This document shows, piece by piece, positions 7,010 to 13,740 of a stretch of DNA of 18,478 bases. The notes beneath the pieces are model-generated. The model made no database searches. It was not told where the DNA came from and saw nothing but the letters and a program-made list of their open reading frames with translations. Origin of the DNA: URNF01 sp045594105 (GTDB taxonomy: Bacteria > Bacillota > Clostridia > Oscillospirales > Acutalibacteraceae); assembly GCA_045594105.1 (NCBI GenBank), contig JAZNXY010000141.1, positions 1-18,478 of the forward strand. Reading direction: 5' to 3'. A program made the translations under genes and the position numbers. Positions within the stretch are counted from its first letter, which is position 1; every line of letters begins with the position of its first letter.

Positions 7010-7055
7010 CGGTCAAACAGAAAGAGAGACCGTTTTTGGCCTCTCTTGTTTCTGT
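7010..7055 (-). promoter_or_regulatory. Structured 5' leader of mgtC with two competing hairpins
   Basis: In the transcript, 7050-7055 and 7038-7046 pair with 7017-7022 and 7023-7031. This makes a 15-bp stem with a 3-base bulge, one G-U pair and a 6-base loop. The 3' arm also contains CGGTC, which can instead pair with GACCG ending at 7010 (in transcript order after it). The first structure starts almost at the predicted transcription start. There is no T-run, so this is not a classical attenuator. It matches no riboswitch class I can recognise. Confidence 0.45.
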
Positions 7056-7059
7056 CTCT

Positions 7060-7088
7060 ACTATACCCTGTTCGTGGGATTTTGTCAA
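7060..7088 (-). promoter_or_regulatory. Sigma-A promoter of mgtC
   Basis: TTGACA (rev. comp. of 7083-7088), a 17-base spacer and TATAGT (rev. comp. of 7060-7065): an almost perfect vegetative promoter. Start of transcription is expected near 7053. Confidence 0.85.
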
Positions 7089-7095
7089 TACATTT

Positions 7096-7124
7096 GTTGA
7101 AAAAACCGTTGAAAATGTTGAAAA
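7096..7124. repeat. Three GTTGAAAA repeats upstream of the mgtC promoter
   Basis: GTTGAAAA occurs at 7096-7103, 7108-7115 and 7117-7124, starting 8 bases upstream of the mgtC -35 element. The last two form a 9-base tandem. The tract is A/T-rich and could be an UP element or an activator/repressor site; it lies between the helicase stop codon and the mgtC promoter. Confidence 0.4.
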
Positions 7125-7147
7125 TTCCTACAATACGCAGATTTTGA

Positions 7148-10100
7148 TTACAGCAGGTCGAGCAAATCCTCTGCGGATAACGCCGAGAGAGAGGAAACAC
7201 CCTCGGATAAAATCGATTCTGCAAGATGAGATTTTTCTTTTTGCAAAAGTATGATTTTTTCCTCCACGGAATCCTTTGCCACAAGGCGTACCACCTGTAC
7301 GGGATTGCGTTGCCCGATGCGGTGGGCACGGTCGGTGGCTTGCTGTTCGGCGGCGAGATTCCACCACGGATCAAAGTGAATGACCGTGTCTGCTCCCGTA
7401 AGGTTAAGACCTGTGCCGCCTGCTTTGAGAGAGATTAAGAACACGTCTCCCTTGCCTGCGTTAAAGTCATTGACCATACGTGCACGCTGTACGGCAGGGG
7501 TGCTTCCCTTGAGTACCATATACGACAGTCCTGCCGCTTGCAAATCTCCTTCGAGAATATCCAGCATAGAGGTAAACTGTGAAAACAGCAGTACACGGTG
7601 CCCCGCGGCTTTTGCCTGGGTCACCAGCTCCAGACACGCCTCACGTTTACAGCTGCCGCCGGTATATGGCTCGGTACACAAGGCGGGATCACAGCAAATC
7701 TGGCGCAGACGCATCAGCAGGGTCAACACCGACAGCTTGCTCTTTTCGAAGGTGCCTGCCGCCAGCTCTTCACCGATGCGGTTTTTGATCTGTGCGGCAC
7801 AGGCGGTGTACAGCTTGTGCTGCTCCTCTCCCATTTGTGCCACCAGCACCTGCTCGGTTTTTGGCGGCAGCTCGGTGAGAACATCCGCTTTCAATCGCCG
7901 CATCAGAAACGGTGAGACAATAGCGGCAAGCCGTTTTAACGCCGCCTCGTCACCGTCACGCACGGCAGGCAGCTCAAAGCGGTTTTTGAAATGGGTATAC
8001 GTATACAGGAAGCCCGGCATCAAGAAATCAAAGATGCTCCACAGCTCAGACAAGCGATTTTCAATCGGTGTGCCCGTCAGAGCAAAGCGCTGTTCGGATA
8101 TAATGGCTTTGACCGCCTTGGCGTTTTGTGTCTTCTGATTCTTAATATATTGTGCTTCATCCAAAATATGATAACGGAACCGTATATTTTTATATAACAG
8201 AATATCCCGCTTGAGCATATCGTACGACGTGATAACCACACGGTAGCTTTCTGCGGTGGACAGGAGCTGCTCACGCACGGTGGCGTTACCTGTTATCGCA
8301 AGGGTGGTGAGCTGCGGTGCGAACTTTTTAATTTCGTTTTCCCAGTTTAGCACCAGCGACGTGGGACACACTACCAAAGACGGCAAACCGCTTGTGTCGT
8401 CCAACAACAGAGAAATGATCTGTACCGTTTTACCCAAACCCATATCGTCCGCCAGAATACCGCCAAAGCCCGCCTTGGTCAAGGTGTGCAGCCAACGGAA
8501 GCCCTCTTTTTGATACGGACGCAGTACATCCTCGAGGCAGGGTGGTACGGCGGCGGGTGCTTTAGACGCATCTCTCAATGTTTGTGTCAGCGATACAAAC
8601 ACCTTGTCCTGTCGGAACGGGATAGTGTGTCGGGAATGGAGCAGCGATTGCAGCTGTAATGCACGGTAGCGTGGCAAAGAGATTTTACCGCTTTTCAGTT
8701 CTGCGGGGGTCAGCTCCAATTCCTCCGCCAGCAACGCAAGGCCCTTGACCGTGTCGTCATCCAAAGAAACGTACGCACCCGATTTCAAGCGGGTGTACGG
8801 TTTTTCGGCACGAAACCGTGAAAGCAGCTCGGCAAGCTCGGATTTTTCCCAACCGTCAAGGTCAATATCCATCTGCAAAAGGTTACCTTCCACCCGCACG
8901 CCAACCGATACGTCGGGCGGTGCGGCGGGGCGTAGCCGCTTAAAATCGTCGCTTGCAAAAACGGTGGCAAGCGCCTCTAATGCAGGCAGACCCTCGGTGA
9001 GAAAGCGGTAAACGGCATCTTCGTCACCGTGGAAAACCACTTCACCTGTTTCGGGGAGAAAACCTGTAAAATACCGTTCGATTTCCACACGAACCGCACG
9101 TTCAAGACGTGCATCACGTCGCTCGTTTTTCTTGATATCGGTGAACAGCGGCACCGTTTTGTCGGGATAGCAGAAATCCACCTTGGCGGTGACGGTGCCT
9201 TCCTCCGGTGCGTGCAGATAGATTCTCGGCTCGGCGTTTTCCGGCATATATTCCGCTAACAAATCCTCGTTGTTAATCGGCATAACCTCCCGTACGGCAG
9301 GCAACACCTGACTGCAAAAGGCGGGTAGATCGTCAAAGGACACCACGATACCGTTTGGTTCGTGGTGAGCGGCAATCAGCCAATCCTGTGCCCTTGACGC
9401 AAAGTCGGCGGAGCAGCGGTGCAGGGTATCTCCGACCAGCACGTAAAGGCGTGCGGCACCAACCACGGGAACGGCGGAGGAGGTGGTAAATCTGACACCG
9501 CCGTCCAGCTTTTCTACCGTGATGCTGACCGCAGGGTCACCTTTCCGCAAAACAGCACAGCGGCCGTCGCCGCCAACCCGTACCGTGAAGGGATTGTCCC
9601 CGATAAGCGCCAGAAGTCGCTCAAAACCGCCTGCCGACAGCGGCAACTCCCTGCCTTCGGGCGGGCGGGTCCCCTGATATGCAGACACCTCCGCCAATAA
9701 AAATCGCAGCATTTCCCGTCCGTCATGGTTGAAGGCGGAGGGATGATGGAAAAAGGAAAACCCTTTGCCGTAGGAGACGGTCTCACCGCTGAGCACCGCA
9801 TCGGTAAACGCAGAAATGTCCCGCATAATATATTGCCGCCCACGTCCTACCGAAAAGGAAACGAGCGGACGCAGTCCCGATAATACGAGGGTGGGGATAA
9901 GCGAAATATCCCCTGTGTTTTCAGCGGCACGCAGCGAGACGGTATCCTTTTGCGGATAGATACGCAGAAGGTTTTTTGCCGCTTCGCCTGTTTGTGCAAA
10001 CACGGTGGGCAGTTTGGAGGCCGGGGTAAGACCGCCTAACATATCCTTGTAGTATTTATCGGTGAGCGCCGCAACAATATGGCGGCAGGCACCTTCGCCT

Positions 10101-10345
10101 TCTTTGTAAAGACCGCAGTTGCAGAACAGCCATTCCGCCTCTCCCGATGCGGCAAAGCCCACCTCTGTCGAGAAGGTGTCCTCGGCATTTTCCTGCACCT
10201 GTGCGGTGATAAACTCCGCATAAAAATCACTATGTACGCGGCGGATGTCCTTTACCTTACCCGCATTGTACAGCGAAACGCCTCGTAAATACGCTTGCTT
10301 GTGCTGTGCGAGTGCCGCAATTTTTTTGAGTGAAAACAGCGCCAT
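7148..10345 (-). CDS. SWIM zinc-finger SNF2-family helicase
   Basis: A 1065-residue ATP-dependent DNA translocase of the bacterial SNF2 family. The N-terminus carries a SWIM zinc finger, CxC at 75/77 and CxH at 87/89. A long middle region (about 100-590) fits the bacterial SNF2-associated domain. The SNF2 ATPase core follows: Walker A DMGLGKT with Lys639, DEAQ at 729-732, ALTGTPIENRLSELWSIFDF, then the C-terminal helicase lobe with LLFSQFTSMLDILEGDL, LISLKAGGTGLNLT and the arginine-finger motif TDRAHRIGQ near 1005. All key residues are present, so it should be active. Such proteins are common single genes in Firmicutes chromosomes, with roles in chromosome or transcription maintenance that are poorly defined. 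Start ATG 10345 has AAGGAGA 7 bases upstream and its own near-consensus promoter. No defence genes adjoin it. Confidence 0.95.
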   Translation of the reverse strand: MALFSLKKIAALAQHKQAYLRGVSLYNAGKVKDIRRVHSDFYAEFITAQVQENAEDTFSTEVGFAASGEAEWLFCNCGLYKEGEGACRHIVAALTDKYYKDMLGGLTPASKLPTVFAQTGEAAKNLLRIYPQKDTVSLRAAENTGDISLIPTLVLSGLRPLVSFSVGRGRQYIMRDISAFTDAVLSGETVSYGKGFSFFHHPSAFNHDGREMLRFLLAEVSAYQGTRPPEGRELPLSAGGFERLLALIGDNPFTVRVGGDGRCAVLRKGDPAVSITVEKLDGGVRFTTSSAVPVVGAARLYVLVGDTLHRCSADFASRAQDWLIAAHHEPNGIVVSFDDLPAFCSQVLPAVREVMPINNEDLLAEYMPENAEPRIYLHAPEEGTVTAKVDFCYPDKTVPLFTDIKKNERRDARLERAVRVEIERYFTGFLPETGEVVFHGDEDAVYRFLTEGLPALEALATVFASDDFKRLRPAAPPDVSVGVRVEGNLLQMDIDLDGWEKSELAELLSRFRAEKPYTRLKSGAYVSLDDDTVKGLALLAEELELTPAELKSGKISLPRYRALQLQSLLHSRHTIPFRQDKVFVSLTQTLRDASKAPAAVPPCLEDVLRPYQKEGFRWLHTLTKAGFGGILADDMGLGKTVQIISLLLDDTSGLPSLVVCPTSLVLNWENEIKKFAPQLTTLAITGNATVREQLLSTAESYRVVITSYDMLKRDILLYKNIRFRYHILDEAQYIKNQKTQNAKAVKAIISEQRFALTGTPIENRLSELWSIFDFLMPGFLYTYTHFKNRFELPAVRDGDEAALKRLAAIVSPFLMRRLKADVLTELPPKTEQVLVAQMGEEQHKLYTACAAQIKNRIGEELAAGTFEKSKLSVLTLLMRLRQICCDPALCTEPYTGGSCKREACLELVTQAKAAGHRVLLFSQFTSMLDILEGDLQAAGLSYMVLKGSTPAVQRARMVNDFNAGKGDVFLISLKAGGTGLNLTGADTVIHFDPWWNLAAEQQATDRAHRIGQRNPVQVVRLVAKDSVEEKIILLQKEKSHLAESILSEGVSSLSALSAEDLLDLL

Positions 10346-10378
10346 ACAGGTATCTCCTTACAAAGAATGTAGTAGATA

Positions 10379-10407
10379 ATTATACACCCAAAACCGTATT
10401 TTGTAAA
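10379..10407 (-). promoter_or_regulatory. Sigma-A promoter of the SNF2 helicase gene
   Basis: TTTACA (rev. comp. of 10402-10407), 17 bases, TATAAT (rev. comp. of 10379-10384). It lies between the stop of the BofC-like gene and the helicase start, so the helicase need not depend on read-through. Confidence 0.85.
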
Positions 10408-10422
10408 TATTTTTTATGCTTT

Positions 10423-10740
10423 TTATGACGTATAATCTTCTAAAAGCAGCTGCAACGCATCTATACTTTCCACCGAGATACCCGCTTTGAGCTTTTCCTG
10501 CTCTGCGGGCGGCAGGGAGGAGACAGGCACCTCATATAATTTCTGCGGGAAAGCGGCGTCCCCTTCAAATACGGCAAGCTGCCCTTCCCAGACACCGAGT
10601 GTATAGGCGGCAGGGGTGCCGCTTTCGGTGCGGCGGTCAACAGTTCTGCCGTACCGCACGTACAAAACCGACAAAACACAGCAGGCGAGAACCGCTGCTG
10701 CAATAATGGCGAGAACGATGAGACGAATGGTTTTGTTCAT
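10423..10740 (-). CDS. Membrane-anchored small protein with BofC C-terminal-like domain
   Basis: A 105-residue protein with one N-terminal transmembrane segment (about 5-28, TIRLIVLAIIAAAVLACCVL) and an outside domain. The pattern YTLGVWEGQLAVFEGDA ... LPPAEQEKLKAGISVES...LLLEDYTS resembles the C-terminal domain of BofC, a forespore intermembrane protein that restrains the SpoIVB checkpoint protease in Bacillus. Similar short proteins ending in LEDY(T/F)S are common in Clostridia, mostly without known function. AAGGGGTG precedes the ATG by about 6 bases. A possible forespore-type promoter lies upstream (10761-10790). The anchor and real-gene call are firm; the BofC relation is from memory of the motif and is weaker. 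Confidence 0.75.
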   Translation of the reverse strand: MNKTIRLIVLAIIAAAVLACCVLSVLYVRYGRTVDRRTESGTPAAYTLGVWEGQLAVFEGDAAFPQKLYEVPVSSLPPAEQEKLKAGISVESIDALQLLLEDYTS

Positions 10741-10760
10741 ATATACACCCCTTTTTAGAG

Positions 10761-10790
10761 TAGTATCTGCTTACAAGGGGCAGTCTATAC
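10761..10790 (-). promoter_or_regulatory. Possible sigma-G/sigma-F (forespore) promoter of the BofC-like gene
   Basis: On the minus strand, GTATA (10786-10790) fits the GHATR -35 pattern. After 18 bases comes GATACTA (10761-10767), one mismatch from the forespore -10 CATNHTA. I find no good sigma-A promoter for this gene. The fit to a sporulation protein is suggestive, but such short patterns arise by chance. Confidence 0.35.
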
Positions 10791-10800
10791 CGAGGAATGA

Positions 10801-10834
10801 TTGACATTTTCAGCTTTTTGGGGTATGATATAAT
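10801..10834 (+). promoter_or_regulatory. Sigma-A promoter of the penicillin-binding protein gene
   Basis: TTGACA (10801-10806), 17 bases, TATGAT (10824-10829). An overlapping extended -10, TGATATAAT (10826-10834), could give a second start 5 bases on. The promoter is divergent from the BofC-like gene. Confidence 0.8.
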
Positions 10835-10870
10835 GGAATGTATATATAGGAAAGGCAGGTGTTGTTCGCA

Positions 10871-13285
10871 ATGTGGAAAAGGTTTAACGAAAAACTGAAT
10901 CAAGCCGACCGCAAAATGCGTAAGTTTTTCCGTGAGCTGTGGGAAAAGATGAAACGCTTTCCCGCGTATTTGCGGGATGTCGGTGCGGTTATTGCTTATC
11001 TTGCGAAACACCCGAAAGAAATAAAACGACTGCTTCCTTCCAAGAAAAAAGTGAAGAAGTGGCTCAGAAAGTTGGGCAACGCAGCGTTGGCTCTCGTGTT
11101 GGTCCTGGTGATCACCGTGAGTATGATCGGCTGTGTGCTGGTGGTGTACGTTGTCAATAACTTTGACGGTACGACGGGCCTGCCTAACCTCAACAATCTG
11201 TCTATGGACGCCACCTCTATTATCTGGGTCAAGGACAGCGAAAACGGTGAATGGCGTGAATATGAGCATCTGGAAGGTGTCAACTCCATTTGGGTGGATA
11301 TCGAAGAAATGCCGATATATATGCAGCATGCGGTAGTAGCCATTGAGGACGAACGTTTTCTTTCCCATTACGGCATTGACTGGAAACGTACGGTTGCCGC
11401 CTTTGCAAACTCCATTTTGCATTTTAACGACGTAGAGTTTGGCGGCTCTACTATTACACAGCAGCTGATCAAGGTAACGACAGGTGACAAAGACCATTCC
11501 TGGACCCGTAAAATCACCGAGATTTTGCGTGCGGTGGAAATGGAAAAGCTGTATGATAAGGATCAGATTTTAGAGGCATACCTGAACAACCTGCCGTTGT
11601 CGGATAATATTATCGGTGTCGGTGCGGGTGCCAACTACTTCTTTGGTAAAGAAATCAGCGAGCTGTCCATTGCGGAATGTGCGGTTTTGGCGAGTGTTAC
11701 CAATAACCCGTCCCGGTATCATCCCTATAACCGTCCGCAGAACGTGCGTCAGCGTCAGCTGATGGTGCTCAAAAAGATGAATGAGCTCGGGTTTATTACC
11801 GACGACGAATATGTGCAGGCGGCGAATGAAGAGCTGCACTTTAAGAGCAGTATGCAGCATACGGCTACGTGGGATTATTACGTTGACCTTGTGATTGAAG
11901 ACGTGATTGCCGACCTGCAGGAAGAGTACGGCTATACCAAACAGTACGCAACACAAATGGTGTTTTACGGCGGCCTTAATATCTACTCTGCGGAGGTTCC
12001 GTCGGAGCAGCTGGCTGTGGAAAAGGTGTATGCCAATGAGGACAACTTCCCCAAACACCGTGAGAAAGACACCGAAGACCCTGAGGCGAGCTTGTTTGTG
12101 GTGGACTATAACGGCAGAGTGGTTGCAACCATCGGCGGCAGAGGACAAAAGCAAGGCAAGCGTTCCTTTAACCGCTCGACACAGGCATTCCGTTCCCCCG
12201 GCTCGTCCATCAAGCCGTTGACCGCATACGGTCCTGCCGTTGTGCTGGATACGGCGCATTGGTCCAGTGTTGTAGCGGATGCGCCGCTGAAACAGATGTC
12301 CAACGGTGCCTGGTGGCCCGCCAACTATGAATCCAAGCCACGTGACAACGGCAACACCTTTGTATATCTCGGGCTGCAAAAATCCTTGAACACGGTTGCG
12401 GCACGATTGGTGGATTCGGTGCAGCCCAAAAATGCCTTTGATTTCGGCAGCAGTATTTTTAAGCTCTCCTCTTTGGTGAAATCACAAACCAATGAGAAAG
12501 GACAGGTGCTGACCGATATTGACTATGCACCGCTGTCGCTTGGTGCGTTGACCGTCGGTGTCAGCGCACGTGATATGGCGGCGGCGTATGCCGTTTACGG
12601 CAACGGCGGCAAGTATAACGAGCCGTATTCCTATTATGCCGTGTATGAAAACGGTACCCGTGACGACGGCAAGCTGCTGCTGCAGGACGGTCCTGCCAAC
12701 ATCCGTGTGATGGACGAGGATTCCGCTTATGTGATGAACCGTATGATGCAGCGTGTTGTGCGGTACGGTACTGCTACCGACATCAGCGGCTCCTGGGGCG
12801 GCGAATGGGAAGTATTTGGTAAAACAGGTACTGCCGAAAGTAACCGTGACGTGTATTTCTGCGGCGGCACGCCGTATTATGTGGGTGCTTCCTGGTTTGG
12901 CTATGATAATAACCAACAGCTTGCGAAGGGCTCGCAGACAGGATATGCCAAGAGCTTGTGGAACAAGGCGATGAGAGCTTTGCACGCAAGCAAACAGCCG
13001 TGTGGCTTTGATAAAAAGGGCACAACGGAGGAGCGGGAGTTTTGTACCGAAACAGGTCTGTTGGCTACCGATAAATGTCCGAAAACAGATATCGGTGTGT
13101 ATAAGGCCTCTAACATTCCCGGCTTGTGCAGCTTGCACGCAGGTGCACAGAAAACCACCACCGACCCGAATGCGACAACTGCAACGGGTGATGCGACCGG
13201 CACAACCGTAGCAGGAGAAACCGCCGGAACAACAGGCGGTGCTGCCACAACCACTGCGGCAAACACCACAGCAACTGCAGAATGA
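10871..13285 (+). CDS. Class A penicillin-binding protein (bifunctional transglycosylase/transpeptidase, PBP1A type)
   Basis: Polymerises and cross-links peptidoglycan at the outer face of the membrane. 804 residues from the ATG at 10871. A long basic cytosolic tail (1-68, rich in Lys/Arg) precedes one transmembrane segment (about 70-96). The GT51 domain has the catalytic glutamate in EDERFLSHYG (Glu159) and GGSTITQQL (191-199). The transpeptidase domain has SSIK (Ser445, Lys448), SLN (505-507) and KTGTAE (651-656), all intact. A Cys-bearing C-terminal extension and a Thr/Ala/Gly-rich tail of about 45 residues follow, perhaps wall-spanning. Start choice: GTG 10859 and TTG 10862 are in frame, but ATG 10871 has AGGTG 9 bases upstream; AGGAAAGG would be too close to 10859. 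It is a single-gene unit with its own promoter and terminator. Confidence 0.95.
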   Translation: MWKRFNEKLNQADRKMRKFFRELWEKMKRFPAYLRDVGAVIAYLAKHPKEIKRLLPSKKKVKKWLRKLGNAALALVLVLVITVSMIGCVLVVYVVNNFDGTTGLPNLNNLSMDATSIIWVKDSENGEWREYEHLEGVNSIWVDIEEMPIYMQHAVVAIEDERFLSHYGIDWKRTVAAFANSILHFNDVEFGGSTITQQLIKVTTGDKDHSWTRKITEILRAVEMEKLYDKDQILEAYLNNLPLSDNIIGVGAGANYFFGKEISELSIAECAVLASVTNNPSRYHPYNRPQNVRQRQLMVLKKMNELGFITDDEYVQAANEELHFKSSMQHTATWDYYVDLVIEDVIADLQEEYGYTKQYATQMVFYGGLNIYSAEVPSEQLAVEKVYANEDNFPKHREKDTEDPEASLFVVDYNGRVVATIGGRGQKQGKRSFNRSTQAFRSPGSSIKPLTAYGPAVVLDTAHWSSVVADAPLKQMSNGAWWPANYESKPRDNGNTFVYLGLQKSLNTVAARLVDSVQPKNAFDFGSSIFKLSSLVKSQTNEKGQVLTDIDYAPLSLGALTVGVSARDMAAAYAVYGNGGKYNEPYSYYAVYENGTRDDGKLLLQDGPANIRVMDEDSAYVMNRMMQRVVRYGTATDISGSWGGEWEVFGKTGTAESNRDVYFCGGTPYYVGASWFGYDNNQQLAKGSQTGYAKSLWNKAMRALHASKQPCGFDKKGTTEEREFCTETGLLATDKCPKTDIGVYKASNIPGLCSLHAGAQKTTTDPNATTATGDATGTTVAGETAGTTGGAATTTAANTTATAE

Positions 13286-13289
13286 AAAA

Positions 13290-13325
13290 CAACCCCCCGA
13301 ATGCAATGGCATTCGGGGGTTTTGT
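13290..13325 (+). terminator. Terminator of the penicillin-binding protein gene
   Basis: A GC-rich stem CCCCCGAATGC / GCATTCGGGGG with an AATG loop, ending in TTTTGTGTTT. It begins 5 bases after the TGA stop codon. Confidence 0.92.
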
Positions 13326-13330
13326 GTTTA

Positions 13331-13349
13331 TGGCACCCGCAGCGAGAAT
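13331..13349 (-). repeat. Partial copy of the tRNA-Arg 3' end (att-like direct repeat)
   Basis: These 19 bases are identical to 13483-13501, the CCA, acceptor arm and part of the T-arm of the nearby tRNA gene, in the same orientation. With two mismatches the match extends to 25 bases. The copy lies on the 3' side of the tRNA, 152 bases away, where a site-specific integration would leave it. Confidence 0.75.
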
Positions 13350-13350
13350 T

Positions 13351-13448
13351 GGACTTCGCATGCGAAGTCCGTCGACATTTTGCTTGTGCAAAAGTCGCAC
13401 CCAAACATTGATTTTACGTTGTGAGTTTGATTCCTTTGAAAAATCAAA
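13351..13448. repeat. Palindrome-rich block between the tRNA fragment and the tRNA
   Basis: It contains a perfect 20-bp palindrome GGACTTCGCATGCGAAGTCC (13351-13370), a hairpin CGAC-A-TTTTGC / GCAAAAGTCG (13373-13397), and a hairpin TTTGATT / AATCAAA (13426-13448). Bases 13418-13433 match the tRNA T-arm region (13498-13513) in inverted orientation at 15 of 16 positions. There is no credible reading frame. It looks like a small dispersed element or integration debris. Confidence 0.55.
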
Positions 13449-13483
13449 AAAGCACACACACCTTTTGGTATGTGTGCTTTTTT
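13446..13483 (-). terminator. Terminator of tRNA-Arg
   Basis: Immediately after the tRNA CCA on the minus strand: an A-tract, stem GCACACATACC / GGTGTGTGTGC with one mismatch and an AAAA loop, then six T. The A/T tracts on both sides make it usable in both directions. Confidence 0.85.
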
Positions 13484-13557
13484 GGCACCCGCAGCGAGAA
13501 TCGAACTCACAACTACCCCTTAGGAGGGGGTTATTATATCCATTTAACTATGCAGGC
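13483..13557 (-). tRNA. tRNA-Arg (anticodon CCU)
   Basis: Decodes AGG. The folded gene has a 7-bp acceptor stem (GCCTGCA with TGCGGGT, two G-U pairs, G1-U72 among them), discriminator G and an encoded CCA. The D-stem is GTTA/TAAT, the anticodon stem ACCCC/GGGGT is perfect with loop CTCCTAA, the variable loop has four bases, and the T-stem is GTGAG/CTCGC with loop TTCGATT. Total length is 75 bases including CCA. Its 3' end is partly duplicated at 13331-13349. The weak G-U closing pair is unusual but the rest is canonical. Confidence 0.93.
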
Positions 13558-13624
13558 GTGTTATGTCGTTCGCTATGTATTATAGGCACAAAATGTAAAA
13601 ATGTCAACCGTGCGGATGGACTAT

Positions 13625-13740
13625 GTAGGGGCGGGCCTCTGTGCCCGCCCGTTGTGTTGTCGTTTTTAGAGAGCGTAGAGACCTTCTCTTACCGAGATAT
13701 GAAGGGCATTATAAGGCGGGAAGGGAACGCCGTCCCCTAC
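13625..13740. repeat. REP/MITE-like repeat bounded by GTAGGGG inverted ends
   Basis: GTAGGGG (13625-13631) and CCCCTAC (13734-13740) bound 116 bases. Inside the left end is a GC-rich hairpin GGGCGGGC / GCCCGCCC (13629-13650); near the right end is GGGAACGCCGTCCCCTAC. Sequences of this GTAGGGGCGGGC...GCCGTCCCCTAC style are, from memory, scattered through many clostridial genomes. Its right end abuts and shares a base with the gpr stop codon. No coding potential is seen, and 13558-13624 shows nothing else. Confidence 0.5.

Noticed and set aside
7148..10345. SNF2 helicase as part of a phage-defence island
   Set aside because: The neighbours are mgtC and a BofC-like gene with separate promoters; no methyltransferase, nuclease or phospholipase partner is present. 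SWIM-SNF2 proteins are ordinary chromosomal genes in Firmicutes.
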